Assembly: GCA_013140775.1 (NCBI GenBank)
Contig: JABFSA010000031.1
Location: forward strand, 1-38,210
Reading direction: 5' to 3'
Source: Acidobacteriota bacterium
GTDB taxonomy: Bacteria > Acidobacteriota > Vicinamibacteria > Vicinamibacterales > UBA2999
DNA: 38,210 bases
The notes under the pieces are model-generated. The model worked only from the letters and a program-made list of their open reading frames with translations. It was not told the origin of the DNA and made no database searches. Position 1 is the first letter of the stretch. The number at the start of each line of letters is the position of its first letter. Both the position numbers and the translations under genes were made by a program. This document shows, in pieces, positions 23,927 through 31,585 of this stretch.

Positions 23927-25456
23927 CTATTGCGAAACGCTGACCTGGCGGACAGCCCCTGGGACGATCAGCGAGAACCGCGCGCCGAGATCGGACGCAT
24001 TCTCTGCCCAGATTCGGCCGCCGGCGGCCGATAACAGGCCTCGGGTGATCGAGAGCCCCATGCCGGTGCCGAACGTGGTCTGGCGAGCAGATCGCCCTCT
24101 GTAGAAGCGATCGAAGAGGTGCTCGAGCTCACCCGAATCGAGACCGGGACCCCCGTCAGTGACGGTGACATGCAGACCATCGCCGGATGTTTCCGCATGC
24201 ACCACAATCGGCGCGGCCGCCGGTGAGTAGTGCGCGGCGTTCTCGATGACGTGGGACAGCGCGACCGACGTGAGGCGAGGGTCCAACTCGACTTCGGCAT
24301 CAGCGTCGGCTTCGATTCGGAGGGCGTGTCCTTCAACCGCATGCCGGACGTGAGCCAGGGCCGCATCCACGATGTCCGCGGGCGTTACCCATTGCGGCTC
24401 GATGCGGATGGCTTCGGCGTCGATTCGTGCCATGTCCAGAATGTCCTGGAACAGTCGGGTCAGCCGCTCCAGTTCCGCCATGGCCGCGCCGCTCTGTGCA
24501 CGGCGTTCCTCGGGCGACAGCTCACCACGCAGGTTCTCGACCGCAACCCGGATCGCTGTCAGCGGTGTGCGCAGGTCGTGGCTCAAGGACGCGAGTAGTG
24601 TCGCCGCCAGGTCGGCCTTCTGGCGAACCAGCGCGGCCGCGTCCCGCTCTGTGAGGAACTCCGTGCGTTCGATGGCGATGGCCACGACGCCGGCCACCGC
24701 ATCGAGCGCGCCGATATCCACGGTCGATGACGACGCGGCCAGAAGTCCCACGGCGCGCGTTCCGTGTCGCAGCGGGAGGATGAAGTGTTCGAGCTGGGCC
24801 CCGACGCGCACGTGGCCTCCGTACGCGCGCTGTCGCGCGTCGAACTCCAGCGTGCCGCGCGCCTTGGCAAACGCGGTGTTGAGCGTGTCTGAATCGAGCG
24901 TCAGCTCCTCGCGGCCTCCCTGGTAGACGCGCCAGCCCTGATCGCCGGGCAGGCAGATCGCAATGCGCGTCAGCTCGAAGCGTCGGGCGACGTGCCTGGC
25001 CAGAATCTCGATCGCACCGGCTGTTTCCGTGGTCAGCAGCACATCGCGGGTCAGGTCGAACAGCCGGGTGACCTCGTTTCGTCGCGCGACAGCTTCGCGC
25101 TCGCGGTCCCGGGCTGCCGCGGACAGATTGCTGGCGATCACGGCGACTGCCAGGAACGCAAACAAGGCGATCCAGTTCTGCGGATCGGCGATCGTGAAGT
25201 TGCCCACCGGAGGCAGAAAGAAAAAATTCAGTGTCAGCATCGCGACGATGGACACAGCGATGGCCGTGCGCAGCCTGGCGAGAGTTGCTGCGGCCAGCAC
25301 CACCACGAGAAGGGCGAGGGCGGCCGTGGTGGGACTGACATCTGGCAACGCGCGAAGGCCGACCGTCACGGCAGCAATCGCAACGACACTGGCGGCGAAG
25401 GCGACGAGAGTGCGCGTCGCGGGAATGGGGAATGCCAACACCACAGATTCTGCCAC
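23927..25456 (-). CDS. kdpD: KdpD-like sensor histidine kinase lacking the N-terminal KdpD/Usp part
   Basis: About 509 residues; full KdpD is near 900. It begins at the membrane domain (DUF4118) with four helices, including LTLNFFFLPPVGNFTI and the following DPQNWIALFAFL, which is diagnostic for KdpD. Then come a GAF-like region (LTTETAGAIEILARHVA onward), HisKA with [20 protein letters not shown], and HATPase with SHVIENAAHYSP and FGTGMGLSITRGLL. The cytoplasmic KdpD sensor plus Usp domains (about 370 residues) are absent. The frame stays open upstream to 25879, but that sequence is not KdpD-like and overlaps a plus-strand gene, so GTG 25456 is preferred. The start has no good ribosome site. 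Confidence 0.82.
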   Translation of the reverse strand: MAESVVLAFPIPATRTLVAFAASVVAIAAVTVGLRALPDVSPTTAALALLVVVLAAATLARLRTAIAVSIVAMLTLNFFFLPPVGNFTIADPQNWIALFAFLAVAVIASNLSAAARDREREAVARRNEVTRLFDLTRDVLLTTETAGAIEILARHVARRFELTRIAICLPGDQGWRVYQGGREELTLDSDTLNTAFAKARGTLEFDARQRAYGGHVRVGAQLEHFILPLRHGTRAVGLLAASSSTVDIGALDAVAGVVAIAIERTEFLTERDAAALVRQKADLAATLLASLSHDLRTPLTAIRVAVENLRGELSPEERRAQSGAAMAELERLTRLFQDILDMARIDAEAIRIEPQWVTPADIVDAALAHVRHAVEGHALRIEADADAEVELDPRLTSVALSHVIENAAHYSPAAAPIVVHAETSGDGLHVTVTDGGPGLDSGELEHLFDRFYRGRSARQTTFGTGMGLSITRGLLSAAGGRIWAENASDLGARFSLIVPGAVRQVSVSQ

Positions 25457-25472
25457 TAGCGCGGGAACACTC

Positions 25473-25506
25473 TTTACGCCTTTCTTACGGCGGGAGGGCG
25501 TACCGT
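25473..25506 (+). promoter_or_regulatory. KdpE-like box pair with putative -10
   Basis: Cores TTTAC (25473) and CTTAC (25484) are 11 bp apart, and TACCGT follows at 25501, exactly 17 bp after the second core as in the array at 22887. It lies between the divergent kdpD-like gene and the 82-aa gene and should drive the latter. Confidence 0.5.
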
Positions 25507-25588
25507 AGGGTAGGTTGCGCAGACGATCACGTCCCTCTCTGCCAGTGCCGCAAAGCCGGAACTCCTGAGCGCGGTCGTCGCCGATTAC

Positions 25589-25837
25589 ATGGCGCTCGAC
25601 CAGGCGCGAACGTACCGGCGCCTGTTTGTGGGTCGTTTCGGTGTGCTGGCGGCGGTTTTCGGGATTGCCGGGTTCGGCTTTCATTGGATACCGCGACCTG
25701 CGTCCTGGCTGGCCGTTGCACTCTGCGCGGTGGCGCCAACGTGGGCGTGGATCACGGAGCTGCGATGCGACTCGAGGCTTGCCAGGCGGCTGAACGAGCT
25801 GCCACCCGGAGCCACGAAGGTGGTTCCGTTCCCTTAG
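25589..25837 (+). CDS. Small two-helix membrane protein between kdpD and kup
   Basis: 82 residues. Two hydrophobic segments (about 17-34 and 37-55) are separated by HWIPRPAS. The termini are polar, with EL-R-C-D-S-R-L-A-R-R-L-N after the second helix. I do not recognise the family. No good ribosome site precedes ATG 25589. The frame stays open back to 25514 with sequence that looks coding (LLSAVVADYMALDQAR), but only an ATC at 25526 could serve as an earlier start. A KdpE-like promoter lies upstream and kup downstream, so a potassium-linked role is likely but unproven. Confidence 0.55.
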   Translation: MALDQARTYRRLFVGRFGVLAAVFGIAGFGFHWIPRPASWLAVALCAVAPTWAWITELRCDSRLARRLNELPPGATKVVPFP

Positions 25838-25839
25838 AT

Positions 25840-25872
25840 GTAAGAAAGTGATAAAAAGTTCATAAGTATGTC
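25840..25872 (-). promoter_or_regulatory. KdpE-like box array upstream of the kup promoter
   Basis: Read on the minus strand, cores CTTAT, TTTAT and CTTAC occur every 11 bp (25866, 25855, 25844 downward). On the plus strand this is GTAAGAAAG then ATAAAAAGTT. The orientation is opposite to kup. No TACSGT hexamer follows on the minus strand, so it is probably an operator for the kup promoter rather than a minus-strand promoter. Confidence 0.45.
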
Positions 25873-25881
25873 CGTCCACCC

Positions 25882-25910
25882 GTTACGGGCGCCTCGCGAC
25901 ACCGGATAAT
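25882..25910 (+). promoter_or_regulatory. Putative kup promoter
   Basis: GATAAT (25905-25910) is a good -10, with GTTACG (25882-25887) as a weak -35 at 17-bp spacing. Transcription would start near 25917, which coincides with the first base of the riboswitch P1 stem. The KdpE-like array ends 10 bp before the -35. Confidence 0.45.
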
Positions 25911-25916
25911 TGAGCG

Positions 25917-26043
25917 AAGAGCCAAATTCGCGGTCACGCGAAACGGGGGAACCAGGGAAGCTTGCAGGTTTCCAGGGGCGCATCCGACAGCAGTCGGTAG
26001 GGGACTCCAACCCCGAGCCCGTCAGCTAACCCCGTCGGCACTT
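25917..26043 (+). promoter_or_regulatory. ydaO/yuaA-type c-di-AMP riboswitch
   Basis: Conserved blocks of the ydaO class are present in order. The hairpin TTCGCG-gtca-CGCGAA is at 25927-25942, the invariant ACGGGGGAACCA at 25943-25954, the hairpin CCGAC-agca-GTCGG at 25984-25997, the TAGGGGACTCCAACCCCGAG stretch at 25998-26017, and CCCGTCAGCTAACCCCG at 26018-26034. The closing P1 stem pairs 25917-25923 (AAG-A-GCC) with 26037-26043 (GGC-A-CTT). The kup ribosome site GGAGG starts at 26044, directly after P1. This class binds c-di-AMP and usually turns expression off, and potassium transporters are a known target set. With no terminator between aptamer and start codon, control of ribosome access is the simplest mechanism. 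Confidence 0.9.
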
Positions 26044-26052
26044 GGAGGATTC

Positions 26053-27984
26053 GTGTCCGATTCGTCAGCTATTGCTGCGCGTCAGTCAACGATTGACGTG
26101 CACGGCGCCACGCGCCGCGTCTTTCCCCTCACAGTCACCGCGCTCGGTGTCGTGTATGGCGACATCGGCACCAGCGTGCTGTACGCCATGCGGGAGTGCT
26201 TCTTTGGCTCGCACTCGGTGTCCCCGACGTACGAAAACGTCCTCGGCGTCCTGTCCCTGATCATCTATTCGCTGGTGCTGGTCATCTCGATCAAGTACGT
26301 CGCGATCGTGATGCGGGCCGACAATCACGGCGAGGGCGGCGTGCTGGCGTTGACCGCGCTCATTCCAGGCAAGGGCGGCGCCAATACCGGCGTGCCCCGT
26401 CTGGCGACGGGACGGCCGCTTCTGATCGCGCTCGGCATCTTCGGAACCGCGCTGTTGTATGGCGACGGCATGATCACCCCGGCGATTTCCGTTCTGGGCG
26501 CCGTCGAGGGTCTCGAAGTGGCGACGCCGCTGTTCACGCCGTACGTGGTCCCCGTGACCGTGACGATCCTGATCGGACTGTTTCTGATTCAGAGATACGG
26601 AACGCACCGGATCGGCGGGTTGTTCGGTCCGATCATGGTGATCTGGTTCGTCACGCTCGCGGGCCTCGGCGCGATATGGATTGCCAGGATGCCGGCGGTG
26701 CTCGGCGCCTTCGATCCGCGCCATGCCGTGATGTTCTTCGCCGACAACGGGTTTGTTGGATTCGCCGTGCTCGGCGCCGTGTTTCTGGTCGTGACTGGCG
26801 GAGAAGCGCTCTATGCCGACATGGGGCACTTCGGCCGGGCGCCGATCCGGCTTGCATGGTTCGCTGTCGTGCTCCCGGCGCTCATCCTCAACTATCTCGG
26901 ACAAGGTGCGCTGCTGCTCCTGTATCCGACCGCCGAGCACCCGTTCTTCCTGCTCGCGCCCCCATGGGCGCTGCTGCCGCTCGTCGGCCTTTCGACGGCG
27001 GCGGCCATCATCGCGTCACAGGCGCTCATCTCGGGCTCGTTCTCGATCACGCGTCAGGCTATCCAGCTGGGTCTGGCGCCTCGGCTCGACGTCGAGCACA
27101 CGTCTGCGCGCGAGATGGGTCAGATCTACCTGCCACAGGTCAACTGGGCGCTGATGCTGTCCACCGTGGTCATCGTGATTGGCTTCGGATCGTCCAGCGC
27201 CCTCGCAGCGGCATACGGCATTGCCGTCACGCTGACGATGGTGATCACGGTGCTGCTGTTGTACGTCGTGATGACGGAACGCTGGCACTGGCCGAAACCG
27301 GCGGCTGTTGCGGTCATGGCGCTGTTTCTCTCCATCGATCTCGCATTCTTCGGCGCCAACGCCCTCAAGGTGTTGCAGGGAGGTTGGGTGACGCTAGGTG
27401 TTGCGCTGGCCCTGTTCACCTTGATGACCACGTGGAAGACGGGACGACGTCTGGTCGCCGAGCGGCTGACCGCGCGGGCGATCCCGTTGTCGGAGTTCAT
27501 TGCCATGGTGGACGCGATGGATCCGGTCCGCGTCCCGGGCACGGCCGTATTCATGACCGCGCAGCCCACCGGAACACCGCCCGCGCTTGCGCACAACCTG
27601 CAATACAACAAGGTGCTGCATGAACACGTCGTGTTGCTGACCGTGTCTACGGCGCAGCAGCCGCATGTCCCGCCCCACGAGCGTGTGTCTGTCGAGCCTC
27701 TTGGTCACAATCTGTTCAACGTCCGCGTCCAGTACGGCTTCATGGAAGACCCCGATGTGCCGCAGGCGCTCGAACAGGCGCGCAAAGGAGGTCTCGTGCT
27801 CGATCTGAAGGATCTGACGTATTTTCTCGGCCGCGAAACCATCATCGTGTCGCGCCGGAAGGGAATGGCGATCTGGAGGGAGAAGCTGTTCGTGCTGATG
27901 GCGCGCAACGCGGTCCGGGCGACCGCGTTCTTCCGGCTGCCTCCTGAGCGCGTCGTGGAACTCGGCGTCCAGGTCGAGATGTAG
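26053..27984 (+). CDS. kup: Kup/KUP/HAK family potassium uptake protein
   Basis: 643 residues, about 12 membrane helices and a soluble C-terminal domain of about 120 residues. Signatures are LGVVYGDIGTSVLYAMRE (32-49), ADNHGEGGVLALTALIPG, ALLYGDGMITPAISVLGAVEG and GGEALYADMGHFGR. Kup proteins import potassium with protons. The GTG at 26053 is chosen because it follows GGAGG by 4 bp and the frame starts cleanly after the riboswitch; the protein has a 25-residue polar leader before the first helix. The gene carries both a KdpE-like operator and a c-di-AMP riboswitch, so it appears to be the main regulated potassium importer of this locus. Confidence 0.95.
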   Translation: MSDSSAIAARQSTIDVHGATRRVFPLTVTALGVVYGDIGTSVLYAMRECFFGSHSVSPTYENVLGVLSLIIYSLVLVISIKYVAIVMRADNHGEGGVLALTALIPGKGGANTGVPRLATGRPLLIALGIFGTALLYGDGMITPAISVLGAVEGLEVATPLFTPYVVPVTVTILIGLFLIQRYGTHRIGGLFGPIMVIWFVTLAGLGAIWIARMPAVLGAFDPRHAVMFFADNGFVGFAVLGAVFLVVTGGEALYADMGHFGRAPIRLAWFAVVLPALILNYLGQGALLLLYPTAEHPFFLLAPPWALLPLVGLSTAAAIIASQALISGSFSITRQAIQLGLAPRLDVEHTSAREMGQIYLPQVNWALMLSTVVIVIGFGSSSALAAAYGIAVTLTMVITVLLLYVVMTERWHWPKPAAVAVMALFLSIDLAFFGANALKVLQGGWVTLGVALALFTLMTTWKTGRRLVAERLTARAIPLSEFIAMVDAMDPVRVPGTAVFMTAQPTGTPPALAHNLQYNKVLHEHVVLLTVSTAQQPHVPPHERVSVEPLGHNLFNVRVQYGFMEDPDVPQALEQARKGGLVLDLKDLTYFLGRETIIVSRRKGMAIWREKLFVLMARNAVRATAFFRLPPERVVELGVQVEM

Positions 27985-28020
27985 CGTACGTCTGTCCGGA
28001 CGACCGAAGAGTGTGTCTGG

Positions 28021-29271
28021 CTACGTGAGGTCTCTCACACCATCGCGCTTGAGCAGGAACCAGAGAGCCACGAGGCTGAGCAGCACGCCGTTGACTGTGA
28101 GCACGGTCGGGGCCGACGTCCGCGTCGCCATGTAGCCGGCCACGAGGCTGCCGACCGGCATCCCTCCGCGGAACGCCACCATGTAGATGCTCATCACGCG
28201 GCCCCTCATGTCGTTGGGTGCGATGTGCTGCACGAGCGACGACAGCATGGCAAACACCATGACCATGCAGGCGCCCGCCCCGAAGAGGAGGATCGAATTG
28301 ATCCAGATGACCCGCGTGAGGGCGAAACACGAGACGAGCACGCCAAACGTCAGCTGAATTCCCAGGAGCGTTTTTCCCATTCCCGCTGCCCGCCCGCGCC
28401 ACGCGACGACCAGCGCGCCCGAGACTGCTCCAGCGCCGGCGAACGCCATGAGCTCCGTGTACTGGGCGACCCCACCCTGGAACACGTTCTGCGCGAAGAG
28501 AGGAAGGAAGGTGAGGAGCGGCGTGCCGAGGAACGTCGTGGCGAAGGCCAGGAACGTGAGTCCCATCAAGCCCGGCTCATGTCGCACGTAGTTCAACCCC
28601 GTCCTGAGCTCCTCACCCATCCGGCGCTGCGTCGCGGCCGGCGTGTGGCGCAGGTGGAGTGAGAAGAGCGCCAGGATCACAGCCAGAAACGAGACGCCGT
28701 TCAATCCGAAACAGGCGGCCATGCCGAAGGCGGTGAGCGCTGCGCCGGCGACGAGCGGGCCTATGACGCGCGCCAGGTTGAACTGGATCGAGTTGAGCGC
28801 GATGGCGTTGGGCATGTGCTCCTTGTCCACGAGCGCGGGGAGCAGCGACTGGTGCGCCGGACCCCCGAACGCCTGTGCCATCCCCGTGATGACCGACAAG
28901 GTCAGCACGTGCCAGATGCGGATCACGTCGAAGTACACCAGGGCTGCGAGCGTGAAGGCCGTCGTCATCTGGACGTACTGCGACATCAGGAGCAGGTGCC
29001 GCTTGTCACGGCGGTCGGCGATCACGCCTCCGATCAAGGTGAACAGGAGGATGGGCGCTTCACCGAGGAACGAGTCGAGCCCGAGATAGAAGGCCGACGC
29101 CGAACCCGAGAGCGTCAGGACCAGCCAGCTCTGCGCGACCTTCTGCATCCATGTGCCGATGCTGGACGCAAAGGCACCGGTCCAGAGCACCCGGAAGTCG
29201 CGGTACTTGAGCGCCGCAGCGATGCGCGAGACGCCGTGAGAGAGGGGAGACGTGCGGGGACGATCGAGCAC
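28021..29271 (-). CDS. MFS transporter, MFS_3 / EntS-like exporter
   Basis: About 416 residues with 12 membrane helices. It starts with ALKYRDFRVLWTGAFASSIGTWMQKVAQSWLV (split over residues 20-50), typical of MFS_3 proteins, and has GGVIADRRDKRHLLL (MFS motif A) and NAIALNSIQFNLARVIGPLVAG. Such proteins export siderophores, macrolides or metabolites; the substrate cannot be told. The frame extends upstream to 29427 with an ATG at 29337, but that overlaps the start of the divergent gene, so GTG 29271 (VLDRPRTSPL) is preferred. This leaves about 64 bp for divergent promoters. Confidence 0.85.
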   Translation of the reverse strand: MLDRPRTSPLSHGVSRIAAALKYRDFRVLWTGAFASSIGTWMQKVAQSWLVLTLSGSASAFYLGLDSFLGEAPILLFTLIGGVIADRRDKRHLLLMSQYVQMTTAFTLAALVYFDVIRIWHVLTLSVITGMAQAFGGPAHQSLLPALVDKEHMPNAIALNSIQFNLARVIGPLVAGAALTAFGMAACFGLNGVSFLAVILALFSLHLRHTPAATQRRMGEELRTGLNYVRHEPGLMGLTFLAFATTFLGTPLLTFLPLFAQNVFQGGVAQYTELMAFAGAGAVSGALVVAWRGRAAGMGKTLLGIQLTFGVLVSCFALTRVIWINSILLFGAGACMVMVFAMLSSLVQHIAPNDMRGRVMSIYMVAFRGGMPVGSLVAGYMATRTSAPTVLTVNGVLLSLVALWFLLKRDGVRDLT

Positions 29272-29335
29272 CGGAGCGGCATTGTAGCGCGCTGGGGTCG
29301 ATGCGTGCGGATGGTAGGATGGCAGCAGTTCCTGC

Positions 29336-31585
29336 ATGCATGCCTTCGTGCAGCCGCGTCGGGCGGTGTGGACCGCCATGTTCTGCGCGGCCGGTGTGAC
29401 CGCCCAGTTCATCGCCGGCAAGGCCACTCGAGACGCGCTCTACCTCGCGAACCTGGACGTCACCTCGCTGCCCGCGATGGTCGTGGTTACGGCCGCGGTC
29501 TCGATTGGTCTCGTCGTGCTGATGTCCAAGGGGCTGCAGCACGTCAGCCCGCGCGTGTTCGTGTCGATGGCGTTCGCGGTGAATGCGGCCATGCTGATCG
29601 GCGAGTGGCTGCTCCTGCCGACCGCGCCGCGCGCTGCGGCCGTGCTCGTGTATCTGCAAATCTCTGGTGTGGGGCCGCTGCTGGGCTCCGGGTTCTGGCT
29701 CATCGCGACTGAGCGGTTCGATCCCCACACCGCACGGAAGCGATTTGGACAGATCGCCGGGGCGGGGACGCTTGGGGGCCTCGTCGGTGGTTTGCTCGCG
29801 GAACGCGTCGGTGCGCTGTTTGACGTAGCAGCCACTCTGCCTCTGCTCGCGAGTGGGAGTCTGTACTGCGCGTGGATGATTCGGCGGCTGGCGGCGTCGG
29901 GTGGTCCTGAGCGAGCAGGACAAATCGGCGACGTGGCTCCCGACCTGGCGGCCGAGGCCCCGCGGTCCGGCTGGCGAGTGCTCCACGAAGCCACATATCT
30001 GAAAAATCTTGCGCTCCTGGTGCTGCTGGGCACGTTTGGCGCTGCGCTCGTTGACTATGTCTTCAAGGCGCAGACGGTCATGGCGTTCGGGAGGGGAGAG
30101 TCACTCCTCAGCTTTTTCGCGATCTACTACGCGGTGACGAGCTTGATCACGTTCGCTCTCCAGACATCGACGAGCCGGCTGGCGCTCGAGCGTCTGGGTC
30201 TTGGGGCGATTACGGGGACACCGTCGCTCGCGCTGGTGGCAGGGGGAATCGGTGGCCTCGTCTGGCCGGGGCTGCCGAGCATCGTCGCCGCCCGTGGAGC
30301 CGAGAGCATCGGTCGAGGAGCGCTCTTCCGTTCGGCGTACGAGCTGTTCTACACGCCCATTCCCGCCGCAGAGAAGCGGGCCGCGAAGTCGTTCATCGAT
30401 GTTGGCGTCGATCGGCTGGGCGACGCCCTCGGCGGTGGTGTCATTCAGATTGTGCTCATGTTGCTCGTGCCCGCGACGCAGGACGCCGTGATCCTCGTGA
30501 TTGCGATCGCCTGCTCGTGTGTCGCATTGGTGGTGTCGAGCCGGCTCAACCGCGGTTACGTGCAGACGCTCGAGCGAAGCCTGCGCAATCGTGCCCTCGA
30601 ACTCGACCTGTCCGAGCTCGAGGACCTCACCACCAAGACCGTGATGTTGCGTACCCTTCGAGAACGGAAGCCCGACGATCGGGCACGGTCGATCGTCGAG
30701 CCTTCACTCACATCGGTGACGCCGGCTGCGGTTCCCTCTACTCTCGACCCGGAGCTCGCCGATATTCTCGTGCTGCGGTCAAAGGATCGCAGCCGGATCT
30801 CGACGCTGCTGCATCGGTACGACGCGATGTCGGGAGCGCTCGTGCCGCACGTGATTCCACTGCTCGCGTGGGACCCAGTCGCTGAGGATGCGGTGCTGGC
30901 ACTTCGCAAGGTTGCCGAAGCGCGCGTGGGGCAGTTGGTCGATGCGCTGGTGGACTCAAACCAGTCGTTCGCGGTGAGACGACGGCTGGCGCGGGTGTTT
31001 TCTGCGTGCACCTCGCAGCGCGCGGTGGATGGTCTGGTTCTGGGGCTCGACGACCAGCGCTTCGAAGTGCGGTTTCAGTGTGGGCGCTCGCTTGCGGCCA
31101 TCGCGGCGCGGAACCCGGCTGTCCGCATCGAGGGGGTGACTATCTATGCTGTCGTGCTTCGCGAGCTGGCCGTGGGGAGGGCGGTGTGGGAGAGCCACCG
31201 GCTGCTGGATCGGTTGGACGACTCAGGAGACCGATCCGCTGAAGATGAACTCATCAAGGACCGGGCCAATCAGGGCCTGGCGCATGTCTTTACGCTGTTG
31301 TCCCTGGTGCAGCCGGCCGAGCCGCTGCAGATTGCCTATCGCGGTCTGCTGACCGGCGACGAGAATCTGAGGGGCACTGCGCTCGAGTATCTCGAAGCCA
31401 CGCTTCCGCCGCTCGTGCGCACACGGCTCTGGCCGTTTCTCGAAGACCGCCGGCCGGCAAACCGAGCCGTGCGGGATCGAGACGAGATTCTTGGCGACCT
31501 GATACGATCGCATGCATCCATCCGGCTCAACCTCGAGGAGCTGCGTCAGCGCATCGCCTCCACCAAACCATGGCCCAAAACGTAA
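29336..31585 (+). CDS. NTT-like (Npt1/Npt2-type) membrane transporter with C-terminal HEAT-like repeats
   Basis: 749 residues. The N-terminal ~400 residues contain about 11 membrane helices with GKATRDALYLANLD, FGQIAGAGTLGGLVGGLLAE and ASRLALERLG-type loops, and FRSAYELFYTPIPAAEKRAAKSF; the latter two are features of bacterial ADP/ATP-translocase-like MFS proteins. The C-terminal ~330 residues are soluble and helical, with repeated units of about 35 residues such as LVPHVIPLLAWDPVAEDAVLALRKV, which resemble HEAT repeats. Nucleotide transport is not shown for this fusion type. The ATG at 29336 is kept although it abuts the divergent gene. The stop overlaps the kinase start by 16 bp, so translation is probably coupled. 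Confidence 0.65.
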   Translation: MHAFVQPRRAVWTAMFCAAGVTAQFIAGKATRDALYLANLDVTSLPAMVVVTAAVSIGLVVLMSKGLQHVSPRVFVSMAFAVNAAMLIGEWLLLPTAPRAAAVLVYLQISGVGPLLGSGFWLIATERFDPHTARKRFGQIAGAGTLGGLVGGLLAERVGALFDVAATLPLLASGSLYCAWMIRRLAASGGPERAGQIGDVAPDLAAEAPRSGWRVLHEATYLKNLALLVLLGTFGAALVDYVFKAQTVMAFGRGESLLSFFAIYYAVTSLITFALQTSTSRLALERLGLGAITGTPSLALVAGGIGGLVWPGLPSIVAARGAESIGRGALFRSAYELFYTPIPAAEKRAAKSFIDVGVDRLGDALGGGVIQIVLMLLVPATQDAVILVIAIACSCVALVVSSRLNRGYVQTLERSLRNRALELDLSELEDLTTKTVMLRTLRERKPDDRARSIVEPSLTSVTPAAVPSTLDPELADILVLRSKDRSRISTLLHRYDAMSGALVPHVIPLLAWDPVAEDAVLALRKVAEARVGQLVDALVDSNQSFAVRRRLARVFSACTSQRAVDGLVLGLDDQRFEVRFQCGRSLAAIAARNPAVRIEGVTIYAVVLRELAVGRAVWESHRLLDRLDDSGDRSAEDELIKDRANQGLAHVFTLLSLVQPAEPLQIAYRGLLTGDENLRGTALEYLEATLPPLVRTRLWPFLEDRRPANRAVRDRDEILGDLIRSHASIRLNLEELRQRIASTKPWPKT

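Noticed and set aside
25822..25872. Minus-strand promoter at the 25840 array
   Set aside because: No TACSGT-like or other -10 hexamer is found at the 17-bp offset on the minus strand, and no gene starts there. The array is better explained as an operator for kup.
25457..25879. N-terminal extension of the KdpD-like kinase frame to 25879
   Set aside because: The extra ~140 residues are polar and unlike KdpD, contain no membrane helix and lie opposite a plus-strand gene. DUF4118 begins just after GTG 25456.
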